A stretch of DNA of 64,000 bases from Gigaspora margarita (lineage: Eukaryota > Glomeromycota > Glomeromycetes > Diversisporales > Gigasporaceae). Positions 47,451-59,165 of this stretch are shown here, piece by piece. A model generated the notes under the pieces. That model was not told where the DNA came from. It made no database searches and was given only the letters and a program-made list of their open reading frames with translations. Each line of letters starts with the position of its first letter. The stretch's first letter is position 1. The stretch is taken from assembly GCA_009809945.1 (NCBI GenBank), contig WTPW01000074.1, positions 88,756 to 152,755 on the forward strand, written 5' to 3'. Made by a program: the position numbers and the translations under genes.

Positions 47451-48019
47451 CACGATCAATTTGACCGAGCGATCAATCATTTTATGACCGATCTCCATCT
47501 CTATACCTAAGTCCCCTACTAGTGTACTTCTCAGAAGTTCGTATCTCAAGCCATGCAGCTGCCTCTACCACATTGGGTAAGTATTTTAAGCCTGCATGCT
47601 GCTGCAATTAGCCAATTTTCCTGCATATTCAGGTCCCTAGATTTAGCGTTCCGAATTCGGTAATGTGCGAACGACTGTACTTCTCGCTATGGTGATGAGT
47701 GACTGGGCATGTTTTGCAACTATTAGTTATAGTTGGATGGCATCATGAGGCTCTGGCGAACCATGATGCAAACAGGTTTCAATTGTTCCAGTCCCTTGGA
47801 TTTGTCTGTATAACTTACACAACTTGCGCTGATGCTCCTATTCGAGATGGTAGTACCAAGGTTACAGGTAATATACCTGACCGATCAATGAACAAATGTT
47901 ACTGTAACACAGGTCTATTTTCTAATTCGTCTCCAGTGGGATTTGAACTCTAGACCTGTCACTTGGGAGGTGACAACCAGACAGCTTCTCTATGTCACTA
48001 CACCCATGGCTTAAATTTT

Positions 48020-48217
48020 ATTCGTAATACAAAATAAATTTATTTAAATGAAATATTATATATACTGATTAATTTGTGTTCGGATCCGAATTGCAAAATT
48101 TATTATATAAATTTGGTATATTCAAAGTAAATAAATATAAATTATTTGTTCTAAAGGTTTTAGTTCAGATTATCAAGAGTTTGATATAAAGGGCCGGATT
48201 AGATAAAGGCAACTATA
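48020..48217. other. Spacer between SINE and gypsy remnant
   Basis: No gene is seen. The 3' LTR would be expected to continue here but does not. Confidence 0.5.
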
Positions 48218-48294
48218 TTCTGTATCTAGTTGTGCTAGTCATAATCTTTTTAGAATCTTCTAGTTTACTCAAAGATAAAATTTGTTCTATAACA
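48218..48294 (-). repeat. 3' LTR remnant
   Basis: On the minus strand it starts TGTTATAGAACA and aligns with the beginning of the 5' LTR (61765-61682), including CTAGAAGATTCTAAAAAGAT. Only 77 bp remain. Confidence 0.8.
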
Positions 48295-48308
48295 TTTCCA
48301 TCCCTTTT
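48295..48308 (-). promoter_or_regulatory. Polypurine tract
   Basis: AAAAGGGATGGAAA on the minus strand lies directly before TGTTATAG, the LTR start. This is where plus-strand DNA synthesis is primed in LTR elements. Confidence 0.8.
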
Positions 48309-48309
48309 A

Positions 48310-49670
48310 AGAACAAACTCTGTGAGTTCCCAATTCTAACAACTGATTAAAATCATCTATTGATAATTTATTTAAATTGCTAAGTGAAATATATTAGGCG
48401 TAATATAACTGTAACAATTCTCTAAATCTATATACTTGACATGTTTGTTTGGTTTCTTTCCATATTTTATTGGTTCGACAGGATCCCAAAGAGGCTTTAA
48501 TAAGCTTTCTCATTTCTTTGAAAACTACTGAATTTTTATAAAATTCTTCTTGTAGTTTTTTCAAATAATAGCAGGCTTCTAGAGTTCGAACTTGTTTTTC
48601 TTTTTGGTTTCCTCAGGTTTCTCGATCTAAATAGTCAATTTTTTTGTTAACTTAGTCCTTCCAAGTAAATGTTAAAAGGGGCTTGTCTGAAAAGGAGTAT
48701 TTTGTTTTTCTTTTATCAAATCTTTGATAATTTTTACAAGCACAGTATCCGGTTCAGAAGATAGGCATCTGTTTCCATATAGGATTCTGGGTCTAATTCC
48801 GTTAGGGGCATCCATAAATAATGTTATGTACCCCTACATAGTAGCTCTTGACCCCCCCTCTACTATATAAAAAAATTTTTAAAAATCCGTATGTTTATAT
48901 ATAAAATTTTACAAAAACTTGAATATATTATGACCCAGTAATCCAATCTGGATGATTTTGGTACCATTCGATTTGTCTCTATGAGACGAATCCAATGGTA
49001 CCAAAATCGTTTAATTTGGATCACTGGATCACGTTTTATTAACGAAATACTATTGATTTTATAGTAATTTTATAAGAAAACATAATAACCAAAGTATTTC
49101 GTTAATAAAACGTGATCCAGTAATCTAAATCAAATGAAATTGGTACTATTCGAATCTTCTCCTCGAGACGATTCGAATGGTACCAAAATCATTCAATTTG
49201 GACTACTGGATCAAGTTTTAGACGAATTTTTAGAAAAAAATTGCGTTATATTGGAGAGGACTCCCCCTACATATTGCAAAATCGTTATATTTTGGAGGAC
49301 CCCCCCTCAAGCATAACGTAATTTATGGATGCCCCTTACTTCTAATTCTCTATTATTATCTTTATTAAGATAGATGGATGGTTCATTTCTGAGTACCAAG
49401 AGGGGGTCATTACTAGAGTTATCATAATTTTTGGTTTGGGTCTTCTGTGAGAAAGGATAAAGAGAATAAAATATCAATTCTATTTATTACTGTGACTAGA
49501 TTTCTAGTAATAACTAGGCTATTTTGGTGTGCTAATAGGTCTTGGTTTCAATATTTGACTAATTTTGCTAGTGCAATTAATATTTGTGATTGGAAAGCAG
49601 AGGTTTACATTTTAGAATTTAAAGTTTTGTCTTTGGGTGAAAAAGAAAAGAAAGAGTATTTTTAAAAATT
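48310..49670 (-). pseudogene. Extra reading frame between integrase and 3' LTR
   Basis: On the minus strand, 49665-49440 reads a Leu/Ser/Asn-rich segment of about 75 residues. 49400-49340 continues with an acidic stretch. After the MITE at 48805-49335, 48800-48310 continues with a Lys/Glu/Tyr-rich sequence ending near the polypurine tract. Stops replace what look like Gln and Trp/Arg codons. No transmembrane helix, chromodomain or known envelope motif is seen. It could be the integrase C-terminal extension or a separate third ORF of this gypsy lineage. The function is unknown. Confidence 0.5.
48805..49335 (-). mobile_element. PIF/Harbinger-like MITE, family A, copy 3
   Basis: A 531-bp element flanked by TTA (48802-48804 and 49336-49338), with ends GGGGCATCCATAAAT and its complement. 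It is in the opposite orientation to copies 1 and 2. It interrupts the extra 3' reading frame of the gypsy element. Confidence 0.88.
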
Positions 49671-49749
49671 TTCTATTTTAGAATAAAGCAGGAATATATA
49701 AAAAAAATTGTTGCACATATTAAATTAAGGGGTAAATTAAAAATAACTA

Positions 49750-52700
49750 TGTTTCTGTTCCGTTTTAAGAATTTTCTCCAGAAATTCTAAATGACAATCA
49801 CAGGTTGCCAATTCTGTTTCTCGTAATACTTGACAAGTTGTTCACTATTATAGTACTGTTTTAGTATTTTTTTATCTATAGTACAAAGTATGTAAGCTCC
49901 ATTATTAAGTTTATCCCTAATAATAAAAGGTCTGATTCTTTTTTCTTCAAATTTTTCTGAGCAGGAGCTTCAATATCTTTCCTTTGTACTCATACTTTAT
50001 CACAATTTCAAATTCTTCTTTTTGTATCCTTGAATCAAATCTAACCTTTTGTTTATTTTGGGATTTGTGAGTACTTTGCCTGGCATTTTTATGCTAGTAT
50101 GGTAGTTCTTCAATTAATTCAAATGCTCATTGTAATATACTATCTTCTAATGATATTTCTTCATCTTGATTAACTAGATCTATGGAAATTATAGTTTTAA
50201 TAGATAGGATAGCTTGTCATCCATATACTAAATGAAAAGAAGTATATCCTATAGTAGCATGTTATTTGGTCCTATATGCAAATAATACGGCAGGTATATA
50301 GATATCTTATTCTTTATCACTTTCTGTAACTTTAGCAAGAGAGTTGCAAAGAGTTCTATTTAATTTTTTAATTATTCCATTGGTCTATAGATGGTACAGT
50401 AAAGAGAATATTAAGAAGTTTTCACTAGTATCCTCACAATTTACTAACAAAATTTTTTCCATTATCTGAGAGTATCATCTTAGGTACTCCGTGTCTACAA
50501 ACAATTTCTTTAAATATAAATTTAGCTAATGTTTCTGCACCTGCATCTGATACGGCTTTGGCTTCTGGCCAGCGAGTAAGATAGTTAGTAGCAACGATAA
50601 TATAGTGATTATTTCAAGAAGTAATTAGGAGAGATCCAACTAAATCTATTCCAACACGTTCAAAGGCTCTTTCCACTTGGATAGGATGGAGCGGTTCCTT
50701 TTTTTTGCTTTTTCCTCATTTTTGACATATTTTACAAGAGCAAACATAGTTTTGAATGTTTCTATATATTTGGTCCCAATAGTATTGTTCAGATATCTTA
50801 TAATATATAGCATCTGTTTCTAAATGTCTAGCAGTGGGATGACTATGCATCATATACAGTATTGGTTCAACTTCAGTTCATTTAATTACTCTAATAGATT
50901 TGTCTGGGTCTTTTCTATTCTTTTTATATAACAATTTATTTTTCACTTCATATCGTCTAGATTGGTTAATAATTGTTCTTTGTTCATGGTCTGTTAAATT
51001 AGGGGAAAGAGTGTCTGATTCTAAGTACTCAATAAGATTCTGATATTGATCCAAATTCATGTAGGGTCTTTAGTATGAAGATGTGTTTGTGTCGGCAATC
51101 TAAAAAGGGCATTAACATTAGAATGGATTCTTTCTAGCTTGTGTATGATAGTGAAGTGATACAGTTGTAGTTTCATTATTCAGCAACCTAAAATATCCTT
51201 TTAGTTGGAATAACTTTAACCATTTAAGAGCAAAATGGTCAGTAACTAGTGTGAAATGACTGGTACCAAAGTATTTATGGAAATGTTCAATGGCCCATAC
51301 AATAGCAGCACATTCTAATTCAGTAGTACCATAATTTACTTCTTTCTTTTTCAAGCTCTTACTAGTATAATCAATGAGGTGTTCCTTTCTATCATCTGAG
51401 AGTTGATTTAGAGTAGCCCCAAATTCTTCATAAAAGACATCGGTAGCTAGAATAAATTCTTTTTCCTAGTTGGGGTAGATTAAGATAGAGGCTGTAGTTA
51501 ACTGGTATTTTAATTTATCAAAAGCCTTTTGATATTTCATATTCCATTCATATGTATTGTCCTTATGCAATAATTGGTTAAAAGGGTGAACAATAGAAGA
51601 GAAATGTTTGATGAATTGTCTATAATATTTAGCAAGGCCTAAGAATGATCGTAGCTGGGTTAAATTTTGTGGAGGTTGAATATTTTGAACAGCAGTTATC
51701 TTGTCTGGATCAAGAGTGATTTCTTTTTCTTCAATAATATGTCCTAGAAAAAGCAATTGTTTCATCCAAAAATTACACTTCTCTATATTCAATTTTAGTC
51801 TGTCACTTCATATTTTGGTAAAAACTTCTCTTAGGTATTTAATATAGTCATCAAATGTTCGAGAGAAAACATTGGTATCATCTAGGTATACAACTACATA
51901 TTTATAAACGATGCCATTATAAACTTTGTTCATCAGGCATTAAAAGGTAGCAGGGGTATTGCACAATTCAAAAGGCATGATGTTGAATTCATAGGTTCCG
52001 TATCTGGTCATAAAAGCTGTTTTTTCTCTATCTTTTGGATGTACTTTTACTTGCAAATATTCACTTACAAGATCTAAGGTAGAAAAGTAAATAGCTCCAG
52101 CAAGGGAGTCAAGCATTTTATCAATTCATAGTAAAGGGTATTGGTTCTTTTTGGTAACTTCATTGAGCTTCTAATAGTCCATGCAAAATCTTTCTTTCCA
52201 TTTTTCTTGTTCACAAGTACAACAGGAGAGGCCAAAGGGCTAGAGAACTTTCTGATTAATTTATTTTCTAGCATTCATTGTACTTTTCTATTTATAAATG
52301 TTTGTTCAGTAAGAGGTACCATATAGGATCATGAGCTAATAGAAGGTCCATTGTTAGTAAATATCCAATGTATGACTAGATCAGTTCTACCTAGTTGGAT
52401 TATATTTTTTGCAAAGAGGTCTGCAAATTCAAGAAACAATTGTCAAAATTGGGCTCCTTGGCTAGTAGTGAGGAGTCCTACTTTTGGGCTAATTTTCTAA
52501 ATCATATATATTTCTTTAATGCTTCTGGGTCTGTTATTGTCTGAATCTTTGAGTAGTTTTTGATCATACTTAGGATAACTCAAAAATTTTAAGTATCCTG
52601 ATTACTAGGCTTGGGTATAGGGACAGAAGACTCGGTATACAGGTCTCTTAATCCATGATGGAAGTTTTCAAAGTAATTAACTCAGTCCTATAAAGCTTTG

Positions 52701-54790
52701 ATCGTCTGTTTCTAGTGTTCAAAGGTTTTGGCTTATTCTCAAAAAAGAGTAATAATTTGAGCTTGTTGTTGGATCTGTTTTGCAATAGTTGAATCAGTTC
52801 AGCTGATTCTAGAACAGGCAAGGCAGTTTTGATAGGTGCTATAATAGGTAACTCTATCACAGGTAGTATAGTAGATTTATTTAGATCAGATGCCTCAGGT
52901 ACTGAGAAAATAGGAGGAGGAAGGATTTCTGTTTCTGGATCTAGAAGAGAATTAGCTTCTTCATAGTATTCCTTGCACAAATTTTTATATTGTTGAAGTT
53001 CATTATTGGTTTTGACTATGATACAGAATTCACAAAGTTTTGCAGTTTCTGCAAAGTTTTTTTGCAAGTTTTCTATGGCTTTTCTTTTGTCAAAATCGGG
53101 ATGATTCATATTAAAGGATTCAGCAAGAATTCTTTGCAATATTTGTTTTTCTGTTTCTGATAATTTTACATAAATGGCTCTTATGATGACATTAACTTTA
53201 TCATATATATAGCCTTGGTTAGAATGGTCATCATATTGGGGTTCAAGAGCATGGACAAGGTCTTCATTACTATTACCAATCTGTATTTAAGTTTAACAAA
53301 AAATTTGGCTTTGGTTAAGGTCTTACTATATCTAGTATTTCTAGTAGACTCGGTATAGTGGTATACTCATGTCTATAGATTGCAATTGGGATTGTATTTT
53401 ACATCCTGGGCAGCCTTGTAGGCATAGAGATATTCAAGATCACAAAATCAAATATCCTCTTGACTAGAATCGAGTTTAATCATCTTGGATCTAATTTCTT
53501 GTTCCTTACAGAGTTTGCATTCTGTTAAGGTTCCTCTATCTTTACTATTGGTGAAAACTTCAATGCTTCAGAGATAGTCATGATCTAAAGCGCAGTGGAA
53601 GTCAATCCAACATTCTTTGCAAACCATTGTCTGGTCCAATGGTTTAATATCTTCTGGCTTCTGGAGTACCTTGTATTTAAAGTAGTGGTAGGTGCGTAGA
53701 TGGGTAAAATGAGAGAGGCGTTGAGCCTTTACAGCCTGGGATTACAACCATACTCATATCTTTGGTTTTCTAATTTCTGGGTCATTTGGAGCAATTGGCT
53801 CCAATGTGTCCATATTGTCTACATTGATAATATCGATATTCTGAACAGTCCTTGTATAAATGTCCTGGTTGGGAGCAGGTTTTGCAAATATTTCATTTAG
53901 AGGTCTGCCTAGGGCAATAGACAGCAAGATATCCATAGCGATAGTAGTAATAGCATTCATTGTTGGGGCAGTCAGCATAGAGATGGTTATAGGGGTAGCA
54001 GCGTCCACATTTTTGGTTAGAGAAAAATGCACTGTATTTGGATCTGTGAGTAACGGTTGTCCATTTTTCTAATTCTTTTTCATCAGTTATAGTAGGTTGA
54101 ACAGATAAGGGTTGATTATTTTTATATATAGTAAGAGCATGGATCTTCTTTTTGTTCCATCAAAGGGTATAGGCAGTGTTGTTACGGGACAGCTTTGGAC
54201 AATGTTTTGGACAATTTGGACAATTTTGAACAATTAAATAAAGTAAAATTACTTAAAATTTTATTAAGTATTTTAATTTTAACTGGAATGTGTTCAGCAT
54301 CTAAAAAAATATATAGTTTTATATTTTTTAGATAGATTTACTAATTATTAAAGCCTGGACAAGCTTTTACAATCTTGGACATTTGGACAATTTTGGACGT
54401 GGACAAGCCAAAAAAGGCTGTAGACAGCCAAAATGTACAATACTGGGTATAGGCTTTATTTTTCCAGCTGTAACTAGCATCTACTTTTTGTAACCAATCA
54501 TTACCTAGAAGTAATAAATAGGAAGTGGTATTCATAACTTCTACATCTAGAGGATAGTAGTTCCTTCTATTTTAATGGCTAAATTTTTAATAATTTTGAG
54601 AGGGCAAACAGAAGATTTAGTAACAAATACAATAAGGCTTGTAGAGGGAGCTTTAATTTTTAGTCCAAGGTCTTTTACAACTTAGTGTGAGATCATACTA
54701 ATAGCAGCACCACTATCAATAACAGCATGATAGGTTTTTCTTGAATCTTGATATTGCATTTAACAGGAGTGGTATAGATTGGTGTCTGAA
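49750..54790 (-). pseudogene. Ty3/gypsy pol: protease, RT, RNase H, integrase
   Basis: The polyprotein performs processing, reverse transcription and integration. The protease active site is Asp-Ser-Gly at 54709-54717. A Cys/His array follows (53761-54060, separate entry). The RT (52350-51430) has Asn-Lys-Lys-Asn-Gly-Lys and the catalytic Tyr-Leu-Asp-Asp at 51877-51888. RNase H (51465-51110) has Ala-Thr-Asp, Glu-Leu-Glu and Val-Thr-Asp motifs. Integrase (51060-50000) has a His-His-Cys-Cys zinc module at 50860-50715 and catalytic Asp at 50644-50646 and 50464-50466 (Ser-Asp-Asn-Gly). The C-terminal part near 50100-49880 carries a Lys/Arg-rich tail. Many stops interrupt it, for example at 51063, 51466 and 52074, so it is inactive. 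Confidence 0.9.
53761..54060 (-). other. Four-knuckle CCHC zinc array between protease and RT
   Basis: On the minus strand four Cys/His units follow one another. One is intact (Cys-X2-Cys-X4-His-X4-Cys). In the second, the middle Cys and the His are both Tyr. The third is intact, and the fourth has its first Cys replaced by Tyr. A stop lies between units two and three. The replacements are TGY-to-TAY or CAY-to-TAY, single transitions. CCHC knuckles bind single-stranded nucleic acid and normally sit in the nucleocapsid, which this element also has at 55373-55414. Confidence 0.75.
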
Positions 54791-54837
54791 TCTGAGTTGT
54801 TTTAGATTCTTGGATCAAGTAACTGGCAAGAGCGATA

Positions 54838-55020
54838 CAGGATCCTGAAATATACATAGATAGGTCAGGTTAATTATAAAATTACTAAAAATAGAAAGAT
54901 TTGCAGAAAAAAACCTCAAAAATAAGCAACCAAATTACTAAAAATAGATAAAATCTGCATAATACTCTCCAAAAACAAGCAAACTAATATCTGACCTATC
55001 TATGTATATTTCGGGGTCCT
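54838..55020. mobile_element. 183-bp MITE, family C, copy 2
   Basis: It shares CTGAAATATACATAGATAGG at the left and CTATGTATATTTCGGGGTCC at the right with 28715-28897. It lies between the nucleocapsid and protease coding regions of the gypsy element. No clear target duplication is seen. Confidence 0.75.
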
Positions 55021-55372
55021 AGTGGTATGTATAGATTCATTAACAGAAAAAGTTTCAAACTGTTCATAAGTATAGTTATTGGCAGTATTAATAGTATATA
55101 CATTACGAGGATAAGGATAAAAGAGTGATTTCTAGATCTGGATCTGTCTGAGGATTGATAATTCTGATCATTCCTGTATTTATCACATGACTAACTTCAG
55201 CTTCAGGATCAGTCATATCCAGAATAGCTATTGTAATTCCGATCTCTGAATCTACTTCAATTTCGAGATCTGGATCTGTCATAGAACTAGTTGTTTTAAA
55301 AGAGTAATTATTACTTTAGCCTTGAGATTGGTATTCTTGGTTGTTCCTTTTGTTATCCTGGAATCGTGCATA

Positions 55373-55414
55373 ACAATTCCAGATGAAATGTCCTTTTTGA
55401 TCACAATAATAACA
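55373..55414 (-). other. Nucleocapsid CCHC zinc knuckle
   Basis: It reads Cys-Tyr-Tyr-Cys-X4-His-X4-Cys on the minus strand, with the Gly-His pair typical of retroviral-type nucleocapsids. It lies downstream of the capsid-like segment and upstream of the protease. Confidence 0.85.
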
Positions 55415-56020
55415 AGTAGCATTGGTAGCATCTTGCTGTGATTGGTCTTCATTTTGGTCAGAGTAATAGGCAGGAGTAGGAGTAGGAGCAGCTTGTTTTT
55501 TAGCAATTTGTTCAGTAAGGCGTTCTATAGCTTTGTTAGTATTATTAGCATTATGGTCAAAAGTTATTATCTATTCAGTTTCCCATTTGTATGCTTTAGC
55601 AATTGCAGCATCCAAGATGTTAGGTTCTGCAGCTTGGACATTCATAGCATATTCTGGGCGCAGTCCTTGAATAAAAAATTGGATTATCACTGAGGCAGGG
55701 AAGATATTAGTTGGGTCTACTTTTTCTTTGAGTCGTTTAAAATGGCTAATATAAGTATCAACAGTATCTGTATCTTGTTTTATTTCAAATAATTGTTTTT
55801 GCCAAGTAGCTTTTTGCTTGGTGGTACTAAATTTTTCTTTAAAAATATGGGTAAAACTAACAATATCATTATTTTCATAATCATTTTCATGGAAATCAGT
55901 TGGTAGTGCCTCAAGACTGGTAAGCCATTCTTGAGTATTATTCTTCATGTAAGCCCAGGCAAGTTCTAATTAGCGAGCAGGACTCCACACAGATCAAAAT
56001 CTAATATATCGGGTACCTAT

Positions 56021-56262
56021 CAGGCAGTGTCTGAAATTCAATTTTTAAATTAGTTGCGGACCGCAACCAAATAAAAAAAAATATTTGCAGATTATAAAAT
56101 TTATAAAAATTTAGTTGCGCACATAAGCATTTAATAGAAATTTATTAGTAAATTTTGCAAATTTATGTACGGAATTTGCATATGCATTTCAGATTTTGGT
56201 TGCAGAATTTTAAAATTTGTTGCAGTCCGCAGACTCTGCAACCCAATTTCAGATACTGCCTA
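56021..56262. mobile_element. hAT-like MITE, 242 bp
   Basis: The ends CAGGCAGTGTCTGAAATT and, complemented, TAGGCAGTATCTGAAATT are TIRs with CAG/TAG starts. Inner GTTGCGGACCGCAACC and GTTGCAGTCCGCAGAC form a second inverted pair. ATCGGGTACC occurs on both sides, but its exact relation to an 8-bp duplication is unclear. Confidence 0.65.
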
Positions 56263-56699
56263 TCGGGTACCATATTACTATAATTAAAAAATATATAAAA
56301 TACTACATATCAGTGACCTATCATACATATATCATATAGTTTGCATATATTGGGTACTCGATGTGTATATGTAATAAAAATAATTTTTAAATCTATATAT
56401 ATTATAATTCTAAGTCATTGTTTACAATGCATATATTCTATATATTCAAAAAAGTTTATCCTTTACGATATAAAAAATTAATTTTTACTAAAAATTTTTT
56501 TTAATTTGAAATATATTGGGTACCTGGTAAATATAGTATTAACTAGCGATAGATAATAGATTGCATCTATAGCGCATATATGCAATGGTAGGAATAAAAG
56601 TAAATTTCCAGTTATTCTCATAGTAAGACCAGAATTTTTATTCCTACTATATTGCATATAAGCACAGGAAACAATAAATAAATAAATAAAGCAAACACA

Positions 56700-57540
56700 T
56701 TTTAAATTTCTAATTATTTTTTCTAATTTTTTTATTTTATTTTATTTTTTTTATATTTTTTATTTTCGATTTTTTTAATGCTTTTTTTATTAGCTCTTTG
56801 TCTATGAATATAAAAAATAAAATAAAAAACTACATAAATTTATATAAATATAATATCTTTAAATAACTTAATATGTACATGTATTGTTCCTGGTTTAGCA
56901 CGACTACATTGCATAGCAACAATATATTATTATTATTATTATTATTTTTTTACTGATTTTTTTTTAATTAATTTTAGTTTTTTTATTATTTTTTTTATTA
57001 GATTTTTTTTAAATTTTTTTTATTTTTTTTATTTTTTTTACTGATCTTTTTTATTTTTGTTTTTTTTTTATTTTTAAAATCGGTTTTTTTATATTTATTT
57101 ATTTATTTATTTATTTTTTAAAATAATTTTAAAATTTTTTAATTTTTTTATTTATTTAATTTTATTTTTTTAATTATTGTTACTTTTTTTTAATTATTAT
57201 TTTATTATTTTTTTTTAATAACGTTTTTTTTAATTTTTATTATTAAATAATTTTCTTTTTAAAATTTTTTTATTTTTAAATTTTTTTTTATTTTAATGTT
57301 TTTAATTTTTTTAAATTATTTATTTTTTTTTGTCTATGGCAGATCTAAATTAGATCTTCACATGATTTTTTTTATTATATATATTTATTTTTTTTCGTCT
57401 TTGTTTTTATTTATTACTTTTTTTCTATTTATTCTTTTTTTTATTTTTACTACATATTATTATTATTTATTATTATTAATTTATTTTTTTATTTAATAAT
57501 TTATAAGTTTTTTTTTTAAATTATATTATAACTTATCTTA
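56700..57540 (+). repeat. Strand-biased T-rich block
   Basis: About 840 bp composed almost only of T with interspersed A. G and C are nearly absent except at 57335-57365. Frames here are low-complexity artefacts. The mirror composition, A-rich on this strand, occurs at 20100-20700. Confidence 0.8.
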
Positions 57541-57939
57541 TTTGTTATTTTTAATTTTCCCTGTTACACTTCTCGAAAAATAACTTCATCGTTGGCGTCA
57601 TCCAGTTTGGAGCCACCTTTCTTTGTCATTGGTGCTATCCATTTTGAAGCAACTTCTTGCAACTTCTTTTGCCACTGTTGGTATCAGTGTCATCCATTTC
57701 GGTACGTGTATTTTTTTCGTTGTTGGTATCGTTAGTTTTATTATATTTAGTTTGAATACTAACTTTTATGTTTTTCAGTTTCAGATTTTGGCATTGAAGT
57801 CGTTAATCAGTGCTTCGTCGTTAGTGTTGCCAATTTCGGTGCATTATTCATCACTGACAGCAGTGGTGTTTTTTCTTTTTCATCATATTTTTTGTTGACG
57901 CGCCCTAGTTCTAAATACTACTCTTTAGTTTTTCTCTTT

Positions 57940-58262
57940 TTTTTAGATTCTTCGAGTGATTTCGTGATTGTCTTAGCTGATTTCAACGTTACTTTGAGTA
58001 CGTTTTAGAGATTCGTTTTGGGTGCCTGTTAGTTGTTTTGAACGTTTCTTGTATGACTACGTAGTATATTGTCACTGATTTCGACATTGCTTCAGATATG
58101 TTTTAGGGTTCCTTGTCATAGATTTCATTTTGGGTGCCATGTCAGTTTTCTTAGATGCTCTCTGTGCAAGTTCGTGGTTGTCTTAGGTATCTTGTCACTA
58201 ATTTCAATGTTGCTTAGTGCGTTTTTGAGTGTCTTGTTGATTTTATCTTGAGTACCTTGTTA
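57940..58262. repeat. Diverged ~85-bp tandem repeat
   Basis: About three units each contain GATTTCNNNNTTNCTT, then GTTTTAG or TTTTTGAG, then TTGGGTGCC or GAGTACC, then TTAGTT. The frames here are repeat-derived. Confidence 0.5.
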
Positions 58263-58864
58263 GTTTTCTTAATTAATATATATGTAGTTGCTAATACTGT
58301 AAATAGCAAATTGGCAATTTGCTAGCATATATATTAATTGAATTTAAAATCCATATATAATTGTAGATAGTGTAAATATAAGTAGTAAAACCTCTGGCAA
58401 GCTCTAGCTATACGAAAGTGATAGATAACTATCTTGCTAAGTCTGCTGGCTTATATTTTTTATATGTCTTTATCTTCTGGCTCACCATGAGATTATTGAT
58501 TTTAAATTTTTTTATATTCATTTTATTTTTTATATTTTATTTTTAATTAATATATATGTAGTTGCTAATATTGTAAATAGCAAATTTGCTAGCATATATA
58601 TTAAATAAAATTATTACTTTTAGGGTTAGAGTTAGGGCATATTAGTTAATATTAGTTTTTTTAGTATAAATTAAGTGATTAAGGTTAGTTTGTTAGATTC
58701 TTGTTAATTTTGTATAAATTGTATAATTGTATTAGTTAAAAGCAAATGCTTAAAATGTTTGTTATCTATATTATATAAATAAAAAATTTTAAATGACTTA
58801 ATTAGTATATATATTTTTAATAAATTAAAATTAAAATGAAGTACTATCATAATATTATTAAAGA

Positions 58865-59165
58865 ATTTATATATGCGATATATAGATATATATATGGCAT
58901 ATATACTAAATCTGTACTATATGTGTCTGACATATGTTCGATATCCTACATGAACTCTACACATATCAGGTACATGATGCATTAAATTTATATATGCAAT
59001 ATGTACCTAATATGTATACGGCATATATACTGTATGTGTACTATATGTGTCCAATATGTGTCAGATATTCTACATGAACCCTATATATATCGGGTGTGTG
59101 TATAAATATATTTTACATATATCAGTCATATATTGGACATATATACTATATATATTAGGTACCTG
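58865..59165. repeat. Tandem of ~120-bp ATATATG-rich units
   Basis: Two units share GGCATATATACT, GTACTATATGTGTC and TACATGAACYCTA. They are followed by ATCGGGT-type border sequence. Confidence 0.65.

Larger units (their letters stand above)
44970..47503. mobile_element. hAT-like element, 2.5 kb, perfect 8-bp TSD
   Basis: The ends TAGAGATGGAGATCGGTCA and its exact complement are 19-bp perfect TIRs. TACCTAAG flanks both (44962-44969 and 47504-47511). Sub-terminal regions are rich in GATCGATCA repeats, possible transposase-binding sites: 45000-45195 at the left, 47270-47465 at the right. The interior contains two core modules and minisatellites. No transposase is present, so the element is non-autonomous and swollen by later insertions. 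Confidence 0.9.
44655..48009 (-). mobile_element. tRNA-headed SINE-like retroposon, copy 3, split by hAT
   Basis: Segments 44655-44969 and 47512-48009 form one retroposon of about 0.81 kb on the minus strand. The tRNA-like head has an A-box-like segment at 47983-48000 and B box AGTTCAAATCC at 47939-47949. The tail is a T-run at 44655-44665. CTTAAATTTT flanks it at 44645-44654 and 48010-48019. The head is about 90 percent like that of copy 2, but the 3' end is different and matches the LINE 2 tail hairpin (44666-44700). Confidence 0.82.

Noticed and set aside
56700..57540. Phe/Ile/Leu-rich membrane protein frames
   Set aside because: The T-run composition alone keeps these frames open and hydrophobic.
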